DNA of 64,000 nt, taken from NCBI GenBank assembly GCA_025403435.1, contig CM046330.1:17506239-17570238 (forward strand). The letters are read 5' to 3'. Of this stretch, positions 23,629 through 34,777 are shown one piece after another (within the stretch, counting starts at the first letter, position 1; each line of letters opens with the position of its first letter). A program made the position numbers and the translations under genes. Origin of the DNA: Artocarpus heterophyllus (taxonomy: Eukaryota > Streptophyta > Magnoliopsida > Rosales > Moraceae). The notes under the pieces are model-generated. The model worked only from the letters and a program-made list of their open reading frames with translations. It searched no databases and had not been told where the DNA came from.

Positions 23629-26175
23629 ATGAGTGATGTCAGTAATTCTCAGAATATAAACATTTTTTGGTCCGAAAATAGTCCGGAGGGTAGCTCGTCC
23701 ACCGTTCAGGTCGATGTCGAGAACGTGTCCTCAGAATAGGATGGGGCCAGCCGACTTGAACAAATATTGAGGGTCGACTCCCAGACAGTCCCCGAGCAGG
23801 AGTTTCTCAACCTGCTGGATGGGGAGAGACCGATTAGGCCGTGCAGGGACGAGGACCCGTACATTGGGGTGACGACTGCGGGCTCCTCCCGAGTTACTGC
23901 CCGGGAGAGAGCTGAGCTTCAGGCGACTGGGGATGCTCTGAGTACATCTGGCCAAAATCCCAGGGTCCCAGTTCAAGTCGAAGGCATAATCATGATGGAC
24001 ATCTCTAATGAAGAGCGGGCGGCCAAGGAGGTGGAGGAGGCAGAGCAGCCAGAGATAAAAGAGGACGAGCGGGTCTAGGTTACCCGAGTTCGAGGTGTGA
24101 CGGTATATAGGGTGACCCGAGCCGGGCAGGCCTCAGCTGTGGCTTATACCAACGCCATAATGGAGTCTCGGCTGGAGGATTTACGTGTCGAGTTTAGCAT
24201 CCCAGACGACGTGATCCTTGTTGTGCCCGAGGAGAATGATTCGCCACTGGAGCTGCCTGAGGGATGCATTACTCTCTACGTCGAGTTTTTTAGGGCTGGG
24301 CTGTGCCTCCCATTTCATCCATTCCTCCGCCGGGCACTTAATAACTTCAACGTGTGCCCGGCTTAGTTAAACCCGAACAGTTACAGATCGCTGATCGGAT
24401 GTATGTATTATGGAAGTACCACTGGGCGATCGAGATGCCGTTGGAAGCATTTAAACAAGTGTATAAGATGAAGAAGCTTCCTCGGTAGTCTGGGTGGTAT
24501 TACGTCCCCAGCTTTAGGAAGGATTTTATTTTGGGCAACCCCGACTCGAACAAACTTTAGAAATACGAGTGGTTCTACGTCGGGGGCAATTACCTAGCCC
24601 GAGCCAGTGAGGCTATCCCTACTGATCAGCACGTGCCAATGACGTTTGAACAAGGGCACGTGTGGTCCAAGAGGCCTTGGGCACCAAGTCATGTGATCAA
24701 GACGATCGAAGACCTGTTTAAGAAGCCAGAGGCAACCAGGCAGCAATCCTTCCTGCCCAGGAAGGTAACTCTTTTTTGTTATGGCTGGTTCGAGGAACCC
24801 AACAGAATAAATCCTCCATTGGTCCACCTTGCCCGGTCTATCGGGTAGGTTACAGTCGCTAGGCCTGGTGCCGCGGACGTCCCGGGGCCAAGCACTTCCC
24901 GATCCGGGTGGCCGACGAGGGAGCCATTATCATCGAGTTTTGAGGACTCGTCAAGTGGCTCTTTGGATGTGGGGCCACCCGTGGCAGACAATGATCTCGA
25001 GGACATGATTCCGCTCATTAACCCATGTCGCCAGCTTTGGATCGGAGGTCAGCCTCGAGTTTTTTTTTTTTTTTATGTGCTGACCTGATTTTGACTTGGA
25101 AATTGTCTTGCAGAGATGTCTTCATGGCCAAGCTCTGCTGCTGAGAGACGGGCTCTTATGGAAAGCCTTAGGAAACAGAAGGGCAAGGTCGTGGAGGTTG
25201 GGAGGAAGTGTAAACGGACTCCGAGAATGGAGCTTCCTCCCCGACCCGAGCAAGTTCCGTCATAGTCCAAGAGCCACCACCCCCGCCTCCGAGGACTAGG
25301 GTTTCATAGGAGGAGAGACCTGTCGATGACACCACGGTGGTGTCTTCACAGGACCCCCAAAGGAGCCTCCCGAACTACTATCGAACCATCCTAGAGCGCC
25401 TCGAGGACGTGCTACCCCAGGAGGACTTCTTGGTGAACCTCCAAGGGGAGGACTTTCAGAGCGTGTGCAATGCGGCTTTTCAATCTGCAGCCACGGTAAG
25501 TGCTTGTCTATTCCAAGCTTTAATCCCTTTTTCTTTATCGTCCTGTCGAGTGCTGAAGTTTTGTTATCCTTAGACGAGTGCCATCTTGCACATGGTCCAC
25601 TCGACCGGGATGAAGGACTTCAACAAGGAGAAAGAGAGGCATAAGAAGACCTTCCTTAGCAAGTTGGAGGTCGAGAGGAAGCTCGGTGCTAAGAACATCG
25701 AGCCAGACCAAATCAATAACTCTTTATCTCAAGCGGAGGAGGAAACTCGAAAGGCCAAGGAAGACACCGTTGAGGCTAAGGCGGAGACCGAGGAGGCTTG
25801 GAGGCAAGCCAGAGAGGCGAAGGACGTGGCTGCTTGGCTCCAGGGGTAGTTGGTGGCTCTACAGGCCGACCACCAATGATTTTTGGACGACTTCCCCGGC
25901 CGTCTGGCACAAGCCGTGGATGAATTCAAGGCGTCTCCAGAGTAGGCCGACTACTACTACTTCGGCATGACAGACCTTCGGGATCATCTGATCCGGTAGC
26001 ACCCCAAGGCTAAAGGCTTTGACTGGTCTCTCATAGTCGAGCTGGAGCAAGGCGTTGCTCAGCAACAACAAGGCAAGGAGGTTGTCGTAGTAGACAGCGA
26101 CGGCGACGGAGACGAGCAAAGCACTGCCGACAGTGGAGGCGAGGAAGGTGCAGCTGGGGATGAGACCCAGGTCTA
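23629..26175 (+). pseudogene. Antisense ORF of the Tat element (putative gypsy-type transposon, Transposase_28-like), broken and spliced-looking
   Basis: ATG at 23629 opens MSDVSNSQNINIFW on the strand opposite to gag-pol. The frame holds through stops at 23737 and 24076 to about 24366 and carries LPEGCITLYVEFFRAGLCLP and FLRRALNNFNVCP, the signature of the plant 'putative gypsy type transposon' family (PF04195). After a one-base frameshift it continues MYVLWKYHWAIEMPLEAFK and KKLPR, then stop, then SGWYYV. Two intron-like gaps follow, 25048-25113 (GT...CTTGCAG) and 25496-25573 (GTAAGT...CCTTAG). The last part is a charged coiled coil (EEETRKAKEDTVEAKAETEE) and an acidic C terminus ending at about 26175. 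Several stops are TAG where CAG is expected. Function of such ORFs is unknown. Confidence 0.82.
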
Positions 26176-27091
26176 GGCCACTTTTTTGTTTTTGTTTTTG
26201 TTGTTTGTCTGGGCTCGGGAGGTGCCTGGTTAATTATACCTCCCCCGTACTATGAATAAAATTTTTCGTGCTCTTCGCTTCTCAGATTTTTGTATACTGT
26301 GTTTTAGATATTTTTCAAGTGTGAATATTCTCGGGGAAATGTGTTCATATTTCATGGTGAGAGGTTCCTCAGGAACGTAGTTAGACCTTCGTCTCGCCGA
26401 GTTACCATAAACCTCAGTCTTGGAATTGAATCAGAATTTGGGCCAAGTTGGATGCTCCTCGGGAGGGGCATTCCTAAACAATAGTTTTTCAAGCTTCTAT
26501 TTTTGTAATTTTGAATCGAGGCTGAGTATATTATCTCGATGACTATTGAGTTCATCCGAGTAGGGATGGTATCCCTGTTTACTCAGTTGATCCGAGCAGG
26601 GATGGTATCCCCGTTTTCTCGGTCGAGCAGGGCACAACGGCATGTGAATACCCTCACCCTGTCGCCCTCCTAGACTTGTCTAAGTTTGAGAAAACTTTGC
26701 AAGTCTAGAACTCGTCAGGCACGTAGTTGTGCCAAGCGACTTACTATGTGGTCTGTATGGCGACAGACTTGGAATCAGTAAGCTGTCGATTAGCCCCCCA
26801 GCCCGATTAGCAAGGATGACTTTCCCTTGTTGGGAGTTGCAGTCTATTCCTCTAGGCTGGAGTTATGACATCCCTCTTCGAGTCTGTTTATTTCCCTCAA
26901 ACGCATTGCTCAATGGAATGGTGTAGGAAATTTACATTTCATTCATGTGTAGTATTTACATTCCAGCCCTATGCAATAGGCCTAGTTACAAAAGAATTTT
27001 GGCCAGAGGTCAAAAAAGGTTTCTGGCTTTGATACTAGCAAAAGAATCTTTTTAGGAGCTCGGCGTTCCAAGGATGACCGAGTTGGTTTCC
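26176..27091. other. Non-coding spacer of the Tat element between the antisense ORF and integrase
   Basis: Starts with T-rich sequence and AATAAA at about 26254, a plausible poly(A) signal for the antisense ORF transcript. Short direct repeats GATCCGAGCAGGGATGGTAT-like occur at about 26550-26610. No domain was recognised. Confidence 0.6.
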
Positions 27092-28479
27092 CTACATGTC
27101 AGATAATTTGTACGTACCCGGCCTAACGATGCCGACGACCCTATACGGTCCATCCCACTTCGGACCAAAGGATCTGAGGCCGGGCTGCTGAACCGTGGCC
27201 TTCTTTAGTACCAAATTCTGGATCTTAAAGCTCCTCGGTTGGACACGCTTGTTGTAATACTGAGCTATCACTTGATTTTGGGCTGCGTTACAGATCGCTA
27301 CCTGGTTTCTTTTTTCTTTGAGCAGGTCAAGTTCAAACATCATCATTTTAGCATTCTAGACCTCCTCGTAATGCTCGATTCTGAGGCTAGGCAGCCCCAC
27401 TTCGGCCGGGATGACAGCCTCTGCCCCATATATGAGGGAGAACGGGGTGTCCCTGGTAGCTGTCCATGCAATTGTGTGGTAAGCCTAGAGCACTTGGGGG
27501 AGCTCGTTGATCCATGCGCCCTTAAGGCCCTCGAGCTTTTTCTTCAAGTTGTCATTGATCGTCTTGTTTACTGCCTCAACTTGGCCGTTGCTCTGGGGAT
27601 AGCTAGGGAGGAGAAAACCTTCTTAATGCCGAGCTATTTACATAGACGGAGGAAACCAGAAGATGAACTGTTTTGCATTATCGGTCATGATCATGTGTGG
27701 GATTTCGAACCAACAAATGATTTTCTTTATACGAAGTTGGTACATTTGGCTTCGGTCATATTGGTGCATGGTTTAACCTCGACCCATTTCGTTAGGTAGT
27801 CTATGGCCACGATGTAGTACCTGAATTGTGATCGGGCTGGAGGAAGGGGTCCTATCAGATCAATGGCCCACTTCACAAATGGCTATGCCGAGGTTACTAA
27901 AGTGAGGGGCTCAGCATGATAGCAGGGCATTCTCGTAAATTGCTGACATTTTAGGCATTTTCGTGCAAAATCCTTGCAGTCCTGCTCCATGGTCGGCCAG
28001 TAGTAGCCCTGTCAAAGGCACTTTTGGGCCAGCGATTGTCCCCCAAAATGGTTTCCACATAGACCTTCGTGGATCTCCTTCACTAGGTATTTGGCTTCCT
28101 TAGGGCTCAAGCACTTTAAGCATGGCGCAATGTAGCCTCCCCGGTATAGTTTTTCTTCGATCATTAAATACCGGGCCGAACTGTTGCGTATCCGACGTGC
28201 CTCTTCTCGGTCGTCGGGCAATTCGGCTGTGGTCAGGTATCGGATGATCGGATCCATCCATGTGGTCTCGAGTTCCTCAGCTACATTTGTGACCTCCTTG
28301 AGAATACTTGGCTCGGTGAGTCTTTCAATGGGGACCGAGGTAAGACCGTTATCGTTGAGGCCCGAAGCTAGTCGAGCAAGGGCATCGGCCTCTGAGTTCT
28401 CTGACCGGGGGATCTGCTTAAAAGAGTAGGATTTGAATTGTCCGAGCAGTTGCTTAACTTCTTGTAAATATGCGGCCAT
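27092..28479 (-). pseudogene. Tat element: integrase, broken
   Basis: 28012-28479 (minus) ends the RNase H linker (SGLNDNGLTSVP) and carries the H-H part of the integrase zinc site, EIHEGLCGNHFGGQSLAQK. The core follows at 27360-28010 in several frames. 27092-27346 is the C-terminal domain with AQYYNKRVQPRSF and GPKWDGPYRVVGIVRPG. Plus-strand ORFs here are shadows. Stops and frame changes make the enzyme inactive. Confidence 0.9.
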
Positions 28480-28512
28480 TAAATTTGCTCGGGCCTGGAA
28501 TCCTCTAGTGAC

Positions 28513-28944
28513 TTACTGAATGACAAGCATAGAGTCCTTGTGGATGATTATGTGGTCTACCCTGAGATCTCTGGCGATCCGAAGTCCGACCAGAAGCACT
28601 TTGTATTCTACTTCATTGTTGGAGGCCTTAAAATCAAATCGGAGTGCGTAGATCACCTTGTACTCGTCCGGGCTTATTAAAATCAGCCCGGCACCTGATC
28701 CATCAATACAAGAAGATCCATCGACATAAAGTCTCCATTCTAGTTCCAAGGTAGTGTAATCTTCGCAGCAGCTAGGGACATCTGGCACTTCCATGGGTGC
28801 CTTCTCGGCCAACAATGTGGCCTGTTTGGCATCCGTGAATTCAGCGATGAAGTCCGCTAGAGCTTGGGCTTTGATGGCCGTTCTCGACACAAAATGCACG
28901 TCGTACTGGCCGAGCTCCACCGACCATTTGGCCATGCGGTCCAA
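28513..28944 (-). pseudogene. Tat element: second RNase H domain
   Basis: An open minus-strand piece of 143 codons. After the RT-linked RNase H tail (MAKWSVELGQYDVHFVSR) it contains WRLYVDGSSCIDGSGAGLIL with the first Asp, NNEVEYKVLLVGL with the Glu, and VDHIIIHKDSMLVIQ with the second Asp. An additional RNase H between the native one and integrase is a known acquisition of the Tat lineage. The piece is open over its length, but the flanks are broken. Confidence 0.85.
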
Positions 28945-30165
28945 TATTTCCGAGCTCTAGAGAACTTACCGGAGAGGGAATTTGGTCGAGACCTTTATGG
29001 TATGGCCTTAAAAGTATGGTCGCAACTTGCGAGCTGAAGTGACTAAGGTGAAAGCCAACTTCTTGAGGGGCAGATACCGTTCCTCAACACCGTAAAACGT
29101 ATGGCTTGTATAGTAGACAGGCTTTTGGGCTCCATCTTCATCTCAGACTAGGATCGAGCTCACGGCTTTCTCAGACACGACTAGATAGGTAGTTAAAACC
29201 TCACCGGGCAAAGGTTTAGATAGGAGCGGGGGTGTGGCTAAATACTTCTTCAGGCTTTGGAAAGCTTCCTCACACTCCCTGCTCCACTCAAACCTCCCCT
29301 TAAGCGCCTTGAAAAATGGATGGCACTTGTTGGTAGCCTAGGAGACAAACCTCAAGAGAGCCACTATCATGCCGGTGAGCCGTTGCACATCCTTTATAGT
29401 CCAAGGAGAATGCATGTCAATAATTGCCTGGGCCTTTGCTGGGTTAACCTCAATACCTCGTTGGTTGACCAAAAATCCAAGGAATTTGCCAGAGCTTAGC
29501 CCGAATGCACACTTCGCTGGGTTAAGTTTTGTCCCATATTCCTAGAGAATGTCGAAGCTTGCCCAGAGATTAGCCATGTGGTCCTCTGCTCGAACGGACT
29601 TTACTAACATGTCGTCCATGTAGACCTCCATCATTTTGCCTATCAGCCGTGCAAACATCTTATTGACAAGGCGCTAGTACGTAGCCCCAACATTCTTCAG
29701 TCCGAAAGAAATCACCACATAGCAGTATAAGCCCTGGTCGGTAACAAAAGCTGTCTTGGCTTGATCCTCCTTGGCCATTCTTATCTGGTTGTACCCGGAA
29801 TAGGCATTCATAAAGCTCAGGAGTTCGTGGCCGGCGGTGGCATCGATGAGTTGGTCTATCTGGGGAAGCGAAAAGCAATCTTTTGGGCATGCCTTGTTCA
29901 GGTCTGTGTAATCAATGTAGACCCGCCATTTGCCGTTCGCCTTTTTGATGAGAATGACATTTGCCAACCACTCTAGGTATTTAACCTCTCTGATGAAACC
30001 CACCTTGAGGAGCTTTTGGACTTCTTCGCTTATAACAGCAAACCTTTCCAGGTTGAAAGCTCTTCTCTTCTGTATCACTGGCCTGTGGTTGGTTTGGACG
30101 TTGAGCCGATGATAGATCACACTCGGGTCGATACCAGGCATGTCTTTATGGGACCACGTGAACAC
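28945..30165 (-). pseudogene. Tat element: reverse transcriptase and native RNase H, broken
   Basis: 29674-30165 (minus) reads DMPGIDPSVIYHRLNV, GFIREVKYLEWLANVILIKK, WRVYIDYTDLNKACPKDCFS and SGYNQIRMAKEDQAKTAF, typical of Tat/Athila RT fingers and palm. After a stop at about 29673, YMDD appears at 29611-29622. The native RNase H follows at about 28945-29330 (PGEVLTTYLVVSEKAVSS). TAG stops recur at 29673 and 29338 and elsewhere. Confidence 0.9.
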
Positions 30166-30394
30166 GTCTTGGTACTCGAAAAGAAGCCCCTCTAGGTCTG
30201 CCTGGATCTCAGGTTTCTGCTAGGATCTGAGTTGGACAGTGTGTTCAGGCCTCACTGGGGTCTAAAGGGAACAACACTAAGTCTTCGATCGAGGCAGCCC
30301 TTACCTCTTCCTAGGACAGTCGGGGGTCAAGATCAGACAACATCTTAGATGCCAGGTCGACAGGCAGATCCGCCTTGTCGACTATAAAGATAGC

Positions 30395-31054
30395 CTAGAC
30401 GCTTAGATGCTGAGCCGCAGCGGCTCTAACAGCATTGGCTAACAAGCTCAGGGAATCCTTTTTGGATAAGCAAATTACTCCGACTCTGTCCTCCGTGGGG
30501 AATTTCATGGCCAGGTGATACGTAGAGACTACGGCTTTCAACGTGTTTAGCGTCAGGCGACCAATGATGATGTTGTACTGAGAAGGCTCGTCGATGACTA
30601 AAAAGTCAACAACCTGAGTGATCCGAGCAACTCCTTCTCTGAAAGTCACTGGTAGGCTCACCTTCCCCACTACTCAGACACATTCTCCCGTGAAGCCATA
30701 GAATAGGGTCTAGGACTGGAGCCAAGGTGGCATTGCTGATCTTCAGCTTATCAAAGGCTTGTTTGAAGAGGATGTCAGCCGAGCTGCTGTTATCGATCAG
30801 AACTCGCCGCACTATGTTGTTGGCGATATACAGGTCACACACAAGGGCCTCGTTGTGCAAATGGATTAGCCGGTCTGCTTCCTCCTCGGTGAACGTGATC
30901 GGGACGTCTTGTTGGCGACATATCTTGTTAACATGCTCGGACATGTTTATGAATTCACCTCGCTCGATCAACCGAGCTTCTCTGATGTATGACCACCGCC
31001 CGCTCGACGTGTCCCCGGTGACAGGCCCGCCGAAGATCGTGTGGACGATGTTCG
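30395..31054 (-). pseudogene. Tat element: protease region, cut by element B2
   Basis: The minus strand reads IVHTIFGGPVTGDTSSGRWS at 31054 leftwards, then RRVLIDNSSSADILFKQAF at about 30740-30810 with the Asp of the catalytic site. The usual third residue Gly of D-N-G is Ser here, a probably inactivating change. A frameshift near 30670 leads to the 30395-30670 piece (YNIIIGRLTLNTLKAVVST). The upstream end is exactly the B2 insertion site. Confidence 0.9.
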
Positions 31055-32477
31055 TGTTAGACATGCATGCCCTAAGAAGTAAAAATGTAATACGTTTTTG
31101 GAGACATTTTTTATCAATAAAGAATTTATTCATTTATATATACCAAATCTTATCCTTTTTACATTCATATTTGTTGAATGTATGTTAAGCAAACAGTAGT
31201 CTGAGACTGTCAGTCTAAACCTTTGAGAATTGGGCATATGATGGACTGATTATGCGGAAGACACGATTCTTAAAGTGACGGTCTAAAACATATGATCCGC
31301 AATCGAGGGAATAAAGTGCCCATGCAAAGATTGTTATGTTGTCTATATCCCTATTGGGAGATGGTTTGTCTTGACCATCGGAGTTGGACTCCGTGAATAG
31401 AAACATTGGCACGTTGTCATAGGTGACGATGAGTTGGATCGAGACATAGAGTAAATTGATTTGGATTAATAATTCTGTCTCGGTAAATAGATTCACTTTA
31501 GACAATCATTTGTATTGCATCTTAATCCTGAGATGGATAGTGGGCCCGTTGTCTCGACTTGTGTCTTTTGATGTACCAAAGGGTAACTCCCACATCTCAA
31601 TAGTGGTATGCATGTCGGTATGTTGGAGGCATGACTCTTGATGGTGTAGACTTGTTTTTCATAGATATGGAATCCATAGCTCCTCTTTAGGAGTAATGAT
31701 ATCCTCTTATATGCGTTATCCTGTAATTGGAAAACTAGAGCGCTCAACCATTTGGATACATAGGTGTAACCGAATGGTATACTATCTTTGGATGGTAAGT
31801 TTTCTAATGGTGAGATAATGGAATGTAAGATAAAAATAATCGGGAAGGTAAGACAGAACTTGTCCTTAAGCCGATTATGGATTATCATATGGGGATACGA
31901 TACACTATGATATGTCATGGAGACTTAGCTATACGGGCTTCATAATTCTATAAAGTTTGAGAGTGCAGCTCCAAGCTTTTAGTGGAGTAGCGTTGGAGTT
32001 GATAATTATGAAATGTATATCTGGGATATTGGGTTTCATAATTATCGTGAGCTTGAACTTTATAGGTCCATTTTGGTCCCCTTTGCTAGCTCACAAAATC
32101 CTGTAACGATACGGCGTGCTTTTTCAATAATTGGTGACTTATGTCGGATTTATCGGATTGGTTTAAAATTTGAAAGAATCAAAAAATTCATGTTTGTTTA
32201 TTGGTTGAATTAATTTTGTAATAAAATTAATTTAAGAAAAACTTGTTGAATTATTGGGATCGGATAGTTCTTGTCTGTTTATCGGTTGATTTAATTAGAT
32301 AAATTAAATCAAGATAAACTTGTAGAATTATTGTGAATTGATTTATTTTTTTAGAGATTATCTTGATAAAGCTTGTTTTGATCAGATAACTTCTCTATTG
32401 GGTTATTTGAATCAAAACTGAGACTTTATCCTATAGAATCTCGAGTGAAAAATAAAAGATTTGTGGAGATATTTACG

Positions 32478-32545
32478 CGGCAGTTCAGCCTGTCGATCTA
32501 CTTGTTCGGCCTACCGATCAGGCTGTTCGGCCTGCCGATCAGCGA
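32478..32545 (+). repeat. Three GGCCTGCCGATC-type motifs in the U3 of B2
   Basis: TTCAGCCTGTCGATC, TTCGGCCTACCGATC and TTCGGCCTGCCGATC occur at about 20-24 bp spacing, some 110-180 bp upstream of the TATA box. The same cluster is at 40183-40245 in the 3' LTR and, decayed, in both B1 LTRs. Confidence 0.88.
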
Positions 32546-32650
32546 AAGATAAGATTACGCATTTTTCACGTGGATCTTATCAGATATTGATCCGAACTTG
32601 ATTCTATTTCGAGTTTTTGAGACCTAATCTGATAAGGACTGACCCCAGGA

Positions 32651-32667
32651 CCAATCGCTATATAAAG
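32651..32667 (+). promoter_or_regulatory. CCAAT box and TATA box of the B2 5' LTR
   Basis: CCAAT at 32651-32655 and TATATAAAG at 32659-32667. The 3' LTR keeps CCAAT but has the shorter TATAAAG. Transcription would start about 30 bp downstream, near the conserved block following GTAAGTCTCATG. Confidence 0.7.
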
Positions 32668-33071
32668 GGAGTAAGTCTCATGACTTACTCAGATCAATTG
32701 AGAGATTAAGAGTGATACTCTTCTGGTGAGCATCTGAAAACTCCCTGAGAGCTTTTGTTCACAAATCACGAACACTAGCTTTGGCTTCTCTCGATTGGTT
32801 GGAAGAAGAGTCACCGGTGGAAGAGCTGTACGTGTGAGCCTACACTCACTCCGATCATGGATAGAGAATAGCAAAGAAGACCAGCTGGTTGAGGCTCTTC
32901 TAGAATGTTACTTCTCTTCACTGGTTGCGGAGATTCTTCAATACACAAAGGTTAGCAAGATCTGTTTAATTTATACATATAGCATGTCAAACTTGTGTTT
33001 TGAAAAAATACTCTGATGTTAAAATTTTTAAAATTCCCGCTGCGCACTTTACATTGTTTTTTTCCAACAAC

Positions 33072-33084
33072 TGGTATTAGAGAC
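33072..33084 (+). other. Primer-binding site of B2
   Basis: TGGTATTAGAGAC, two changes from the standard TGGTATCAGAGCC, two bases inside the 5' LTR. Confidence 0.9.
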
Positions 33085-33600
33085 ATAGGATTTTACATAA
33101 ATTTACAAGTTTGTGATCATACTATATGTATAAATTTGTGATCTTAATCTCTCATATGCTTGAATTTAATTTTATAGAGAGTTGGCACTCTAGGTTTCTA
33201 TATAATTATATGTTGTCATGGATTATATGGTGAATGTTCATTAATTAATTGTGGTTGATTAAATTGTTATTTAATTATTTATTTATTAATTAATTAATTT
33301 ATACCGGTTATAGTTCCTTAGAGGTTAGAATATGTATCTAGTTTTTTCATGTAATTAGATGGCGGACTATCATCTCCGTCTAAGAATTGTTATTTAATTT
33401 TAAATTTGTAAAGAATTTTGTAATTAATAATTATTCAGAAAAGACGAATCTAGAAGACGGATCTGGAAAGCATATCTAGAAGATGGATGATAGCGCACCT
33501 AAGTATTTCCTGAGTCTCTAATTTTATGTTTTTGAATTGTTGAAAATTAAATTGATGAATTGCATTAAAATTATATTTTCTGGAATGGAGATTTCTGCTC

Positions 33601-33806
33601 TGTCGGCATGCCGAACATCACAGTTCGGCAGGCCAATGATCACAGATCGGCAGGCCGGACGTGTGGTTTGGCAGGCCGTCAGTGGGGCAGAAATCGGCTG
33701 GCTCTGCTAGGAGGCCAAACTTTCATGGGTCGACAGGCCGATCTTTTCGATCGGGAGGCCGATGAAGCATGACCGGCAGGCCGATCACCCAGATCGGCCT
33801 ATCGAC
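33601..33806 (+). repeat. About ten copies of a 22-bp-spaced near-palindrome in the B2 leader
   Basis: Copies of (A/T)TCGGCAGGCCGA(T/A) start near 33602, 33624, 33646, 33668, 33693, 33711, 33728, 33749, 33772 and 33792. The commonest step is 22 bp. The best copies are close to GTTCGGCAGGCCGAAC. The array is GC-rich in an AT-rich leader and lies between primer site and gag. Confidence 0.9.
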
Positions 33807-34777
33807 CGAGAGCTAGAAAATTTCCAAAAAAGGTGCAATTTTTGTGGTGTAGTTTTAATTTTATTTTTGAGATGATTCTGAGAAACATTAAATTTGGATA
33901 TGGCCGGAAATATGAAGTATTTGATTCATACGGGATTAAAGACTTGAAGATGGGAATTACACGAAGAAGGATACAACTTGAGGATTCAAGGATGAAGAAT
34001 CGATATATGTCTCGATTATTCTCTTGTAATCTTAGTTTTCTATTCTCTATGGTGGAACCATAATATTACGGTAATTATTATTTTGCTTGTAGCTTTGCTT
34101 GATTGCTTTGCTTGTCTGCATTATAATATGATTTGCCATGTATATTGATAACATGTCATATAGAATAGGAAGTGCCGCTCATATTAAAATTGTTCATGCA
34201 TAATTTTAAAATAAAACCTTGATTTCAAAAGATTGAGTGGGAGAAGGTTTTCGAAGAGATAACCGAAGGCCTCCATCGTTGGTCCATAGGAAGAACATGG
34301 TAGTCCCGACCCCTAGGAAGGGATTTCTATCATGTACCAGATTGGATCTCTGAGAGGATAAGGTATTTTAGCATGATTTATGGTTGCACACCCCCTAGGT
34401 GGTGATTATAAACCATGGATAAAATATTGAAACGATGGTTATACACTCACGTTAATTTTATTATTAACCTCCCCTAGGAGCTCTGTTAATAAAATTAATG
34501 GCCAAAGAAACGATTATTAATATATGCTGGACCATATGGGTCCTAGATGACATATATTAATCAGGAAGGGATCTATGTTCCTGATTAAATTTGGCATGAC
34601 TCCCCTAGGAGCTTGTTGAATTCTGAGTTTGGAATTATCATTGTATGGTTGTGATATTTTCAAGGTTTTGACACATAAACACATTTGTATGATTTTACAT
34701 GATTGTGTTATCTTACTAAATTATTATGATATGTTTGCTTATGTTTGGTATATGATTCTTTATTGTAGATTAAAAAA

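Larger units (their letters stand above)
31055..33069 (+). repeat. 5' LTR of B2 (2015 bp)
   Basis: Long LTR with a promoter near 32651-32667 and the GC-rich near-palindromes at 32478-32545. It is closely matched by 38748-40770 and more distantly by the B1 LTRs in reverse orientation. Confidence 0.95.

Noticed and set aside
23629..26175. Idea that the plus-strand gene at 23.6-26.2 kb is a host gene trapped in the nest
   Set aside because: Its domain is the one found in plant Gypsy elements, and it lies between integrase and the 3' LTR where Tat elements carry antisense ORFs.
27239..27799. Plus-strand ORF of 186 codons
   Set aside because: It is the reverse complement of the Tat integrase, which has recognisable motifs on the minus strand; the plus-strand protein resembles nothing known to me.
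30727..31188. Plus-strand ORF of 153 codons
   Set aside because: Shadow of the Tat protease frame and it runs across the B2 insertion boundary.
31215..32213. Several ORFs of 60-140 codons in the B2 LTR (and copies at 39022-39915 and 49948-50928)
   Set aside because: They recur in all four B-family LTRs with frame breaks and lack any recognisable domain; the LTR is non-coding.
33601..33806. Possibility that the palindrome array is a CRISPR-like array
   Set aside because: Eukaryotic retrotransposon leader, very short spacers, imperfect repeats and no associated genes.
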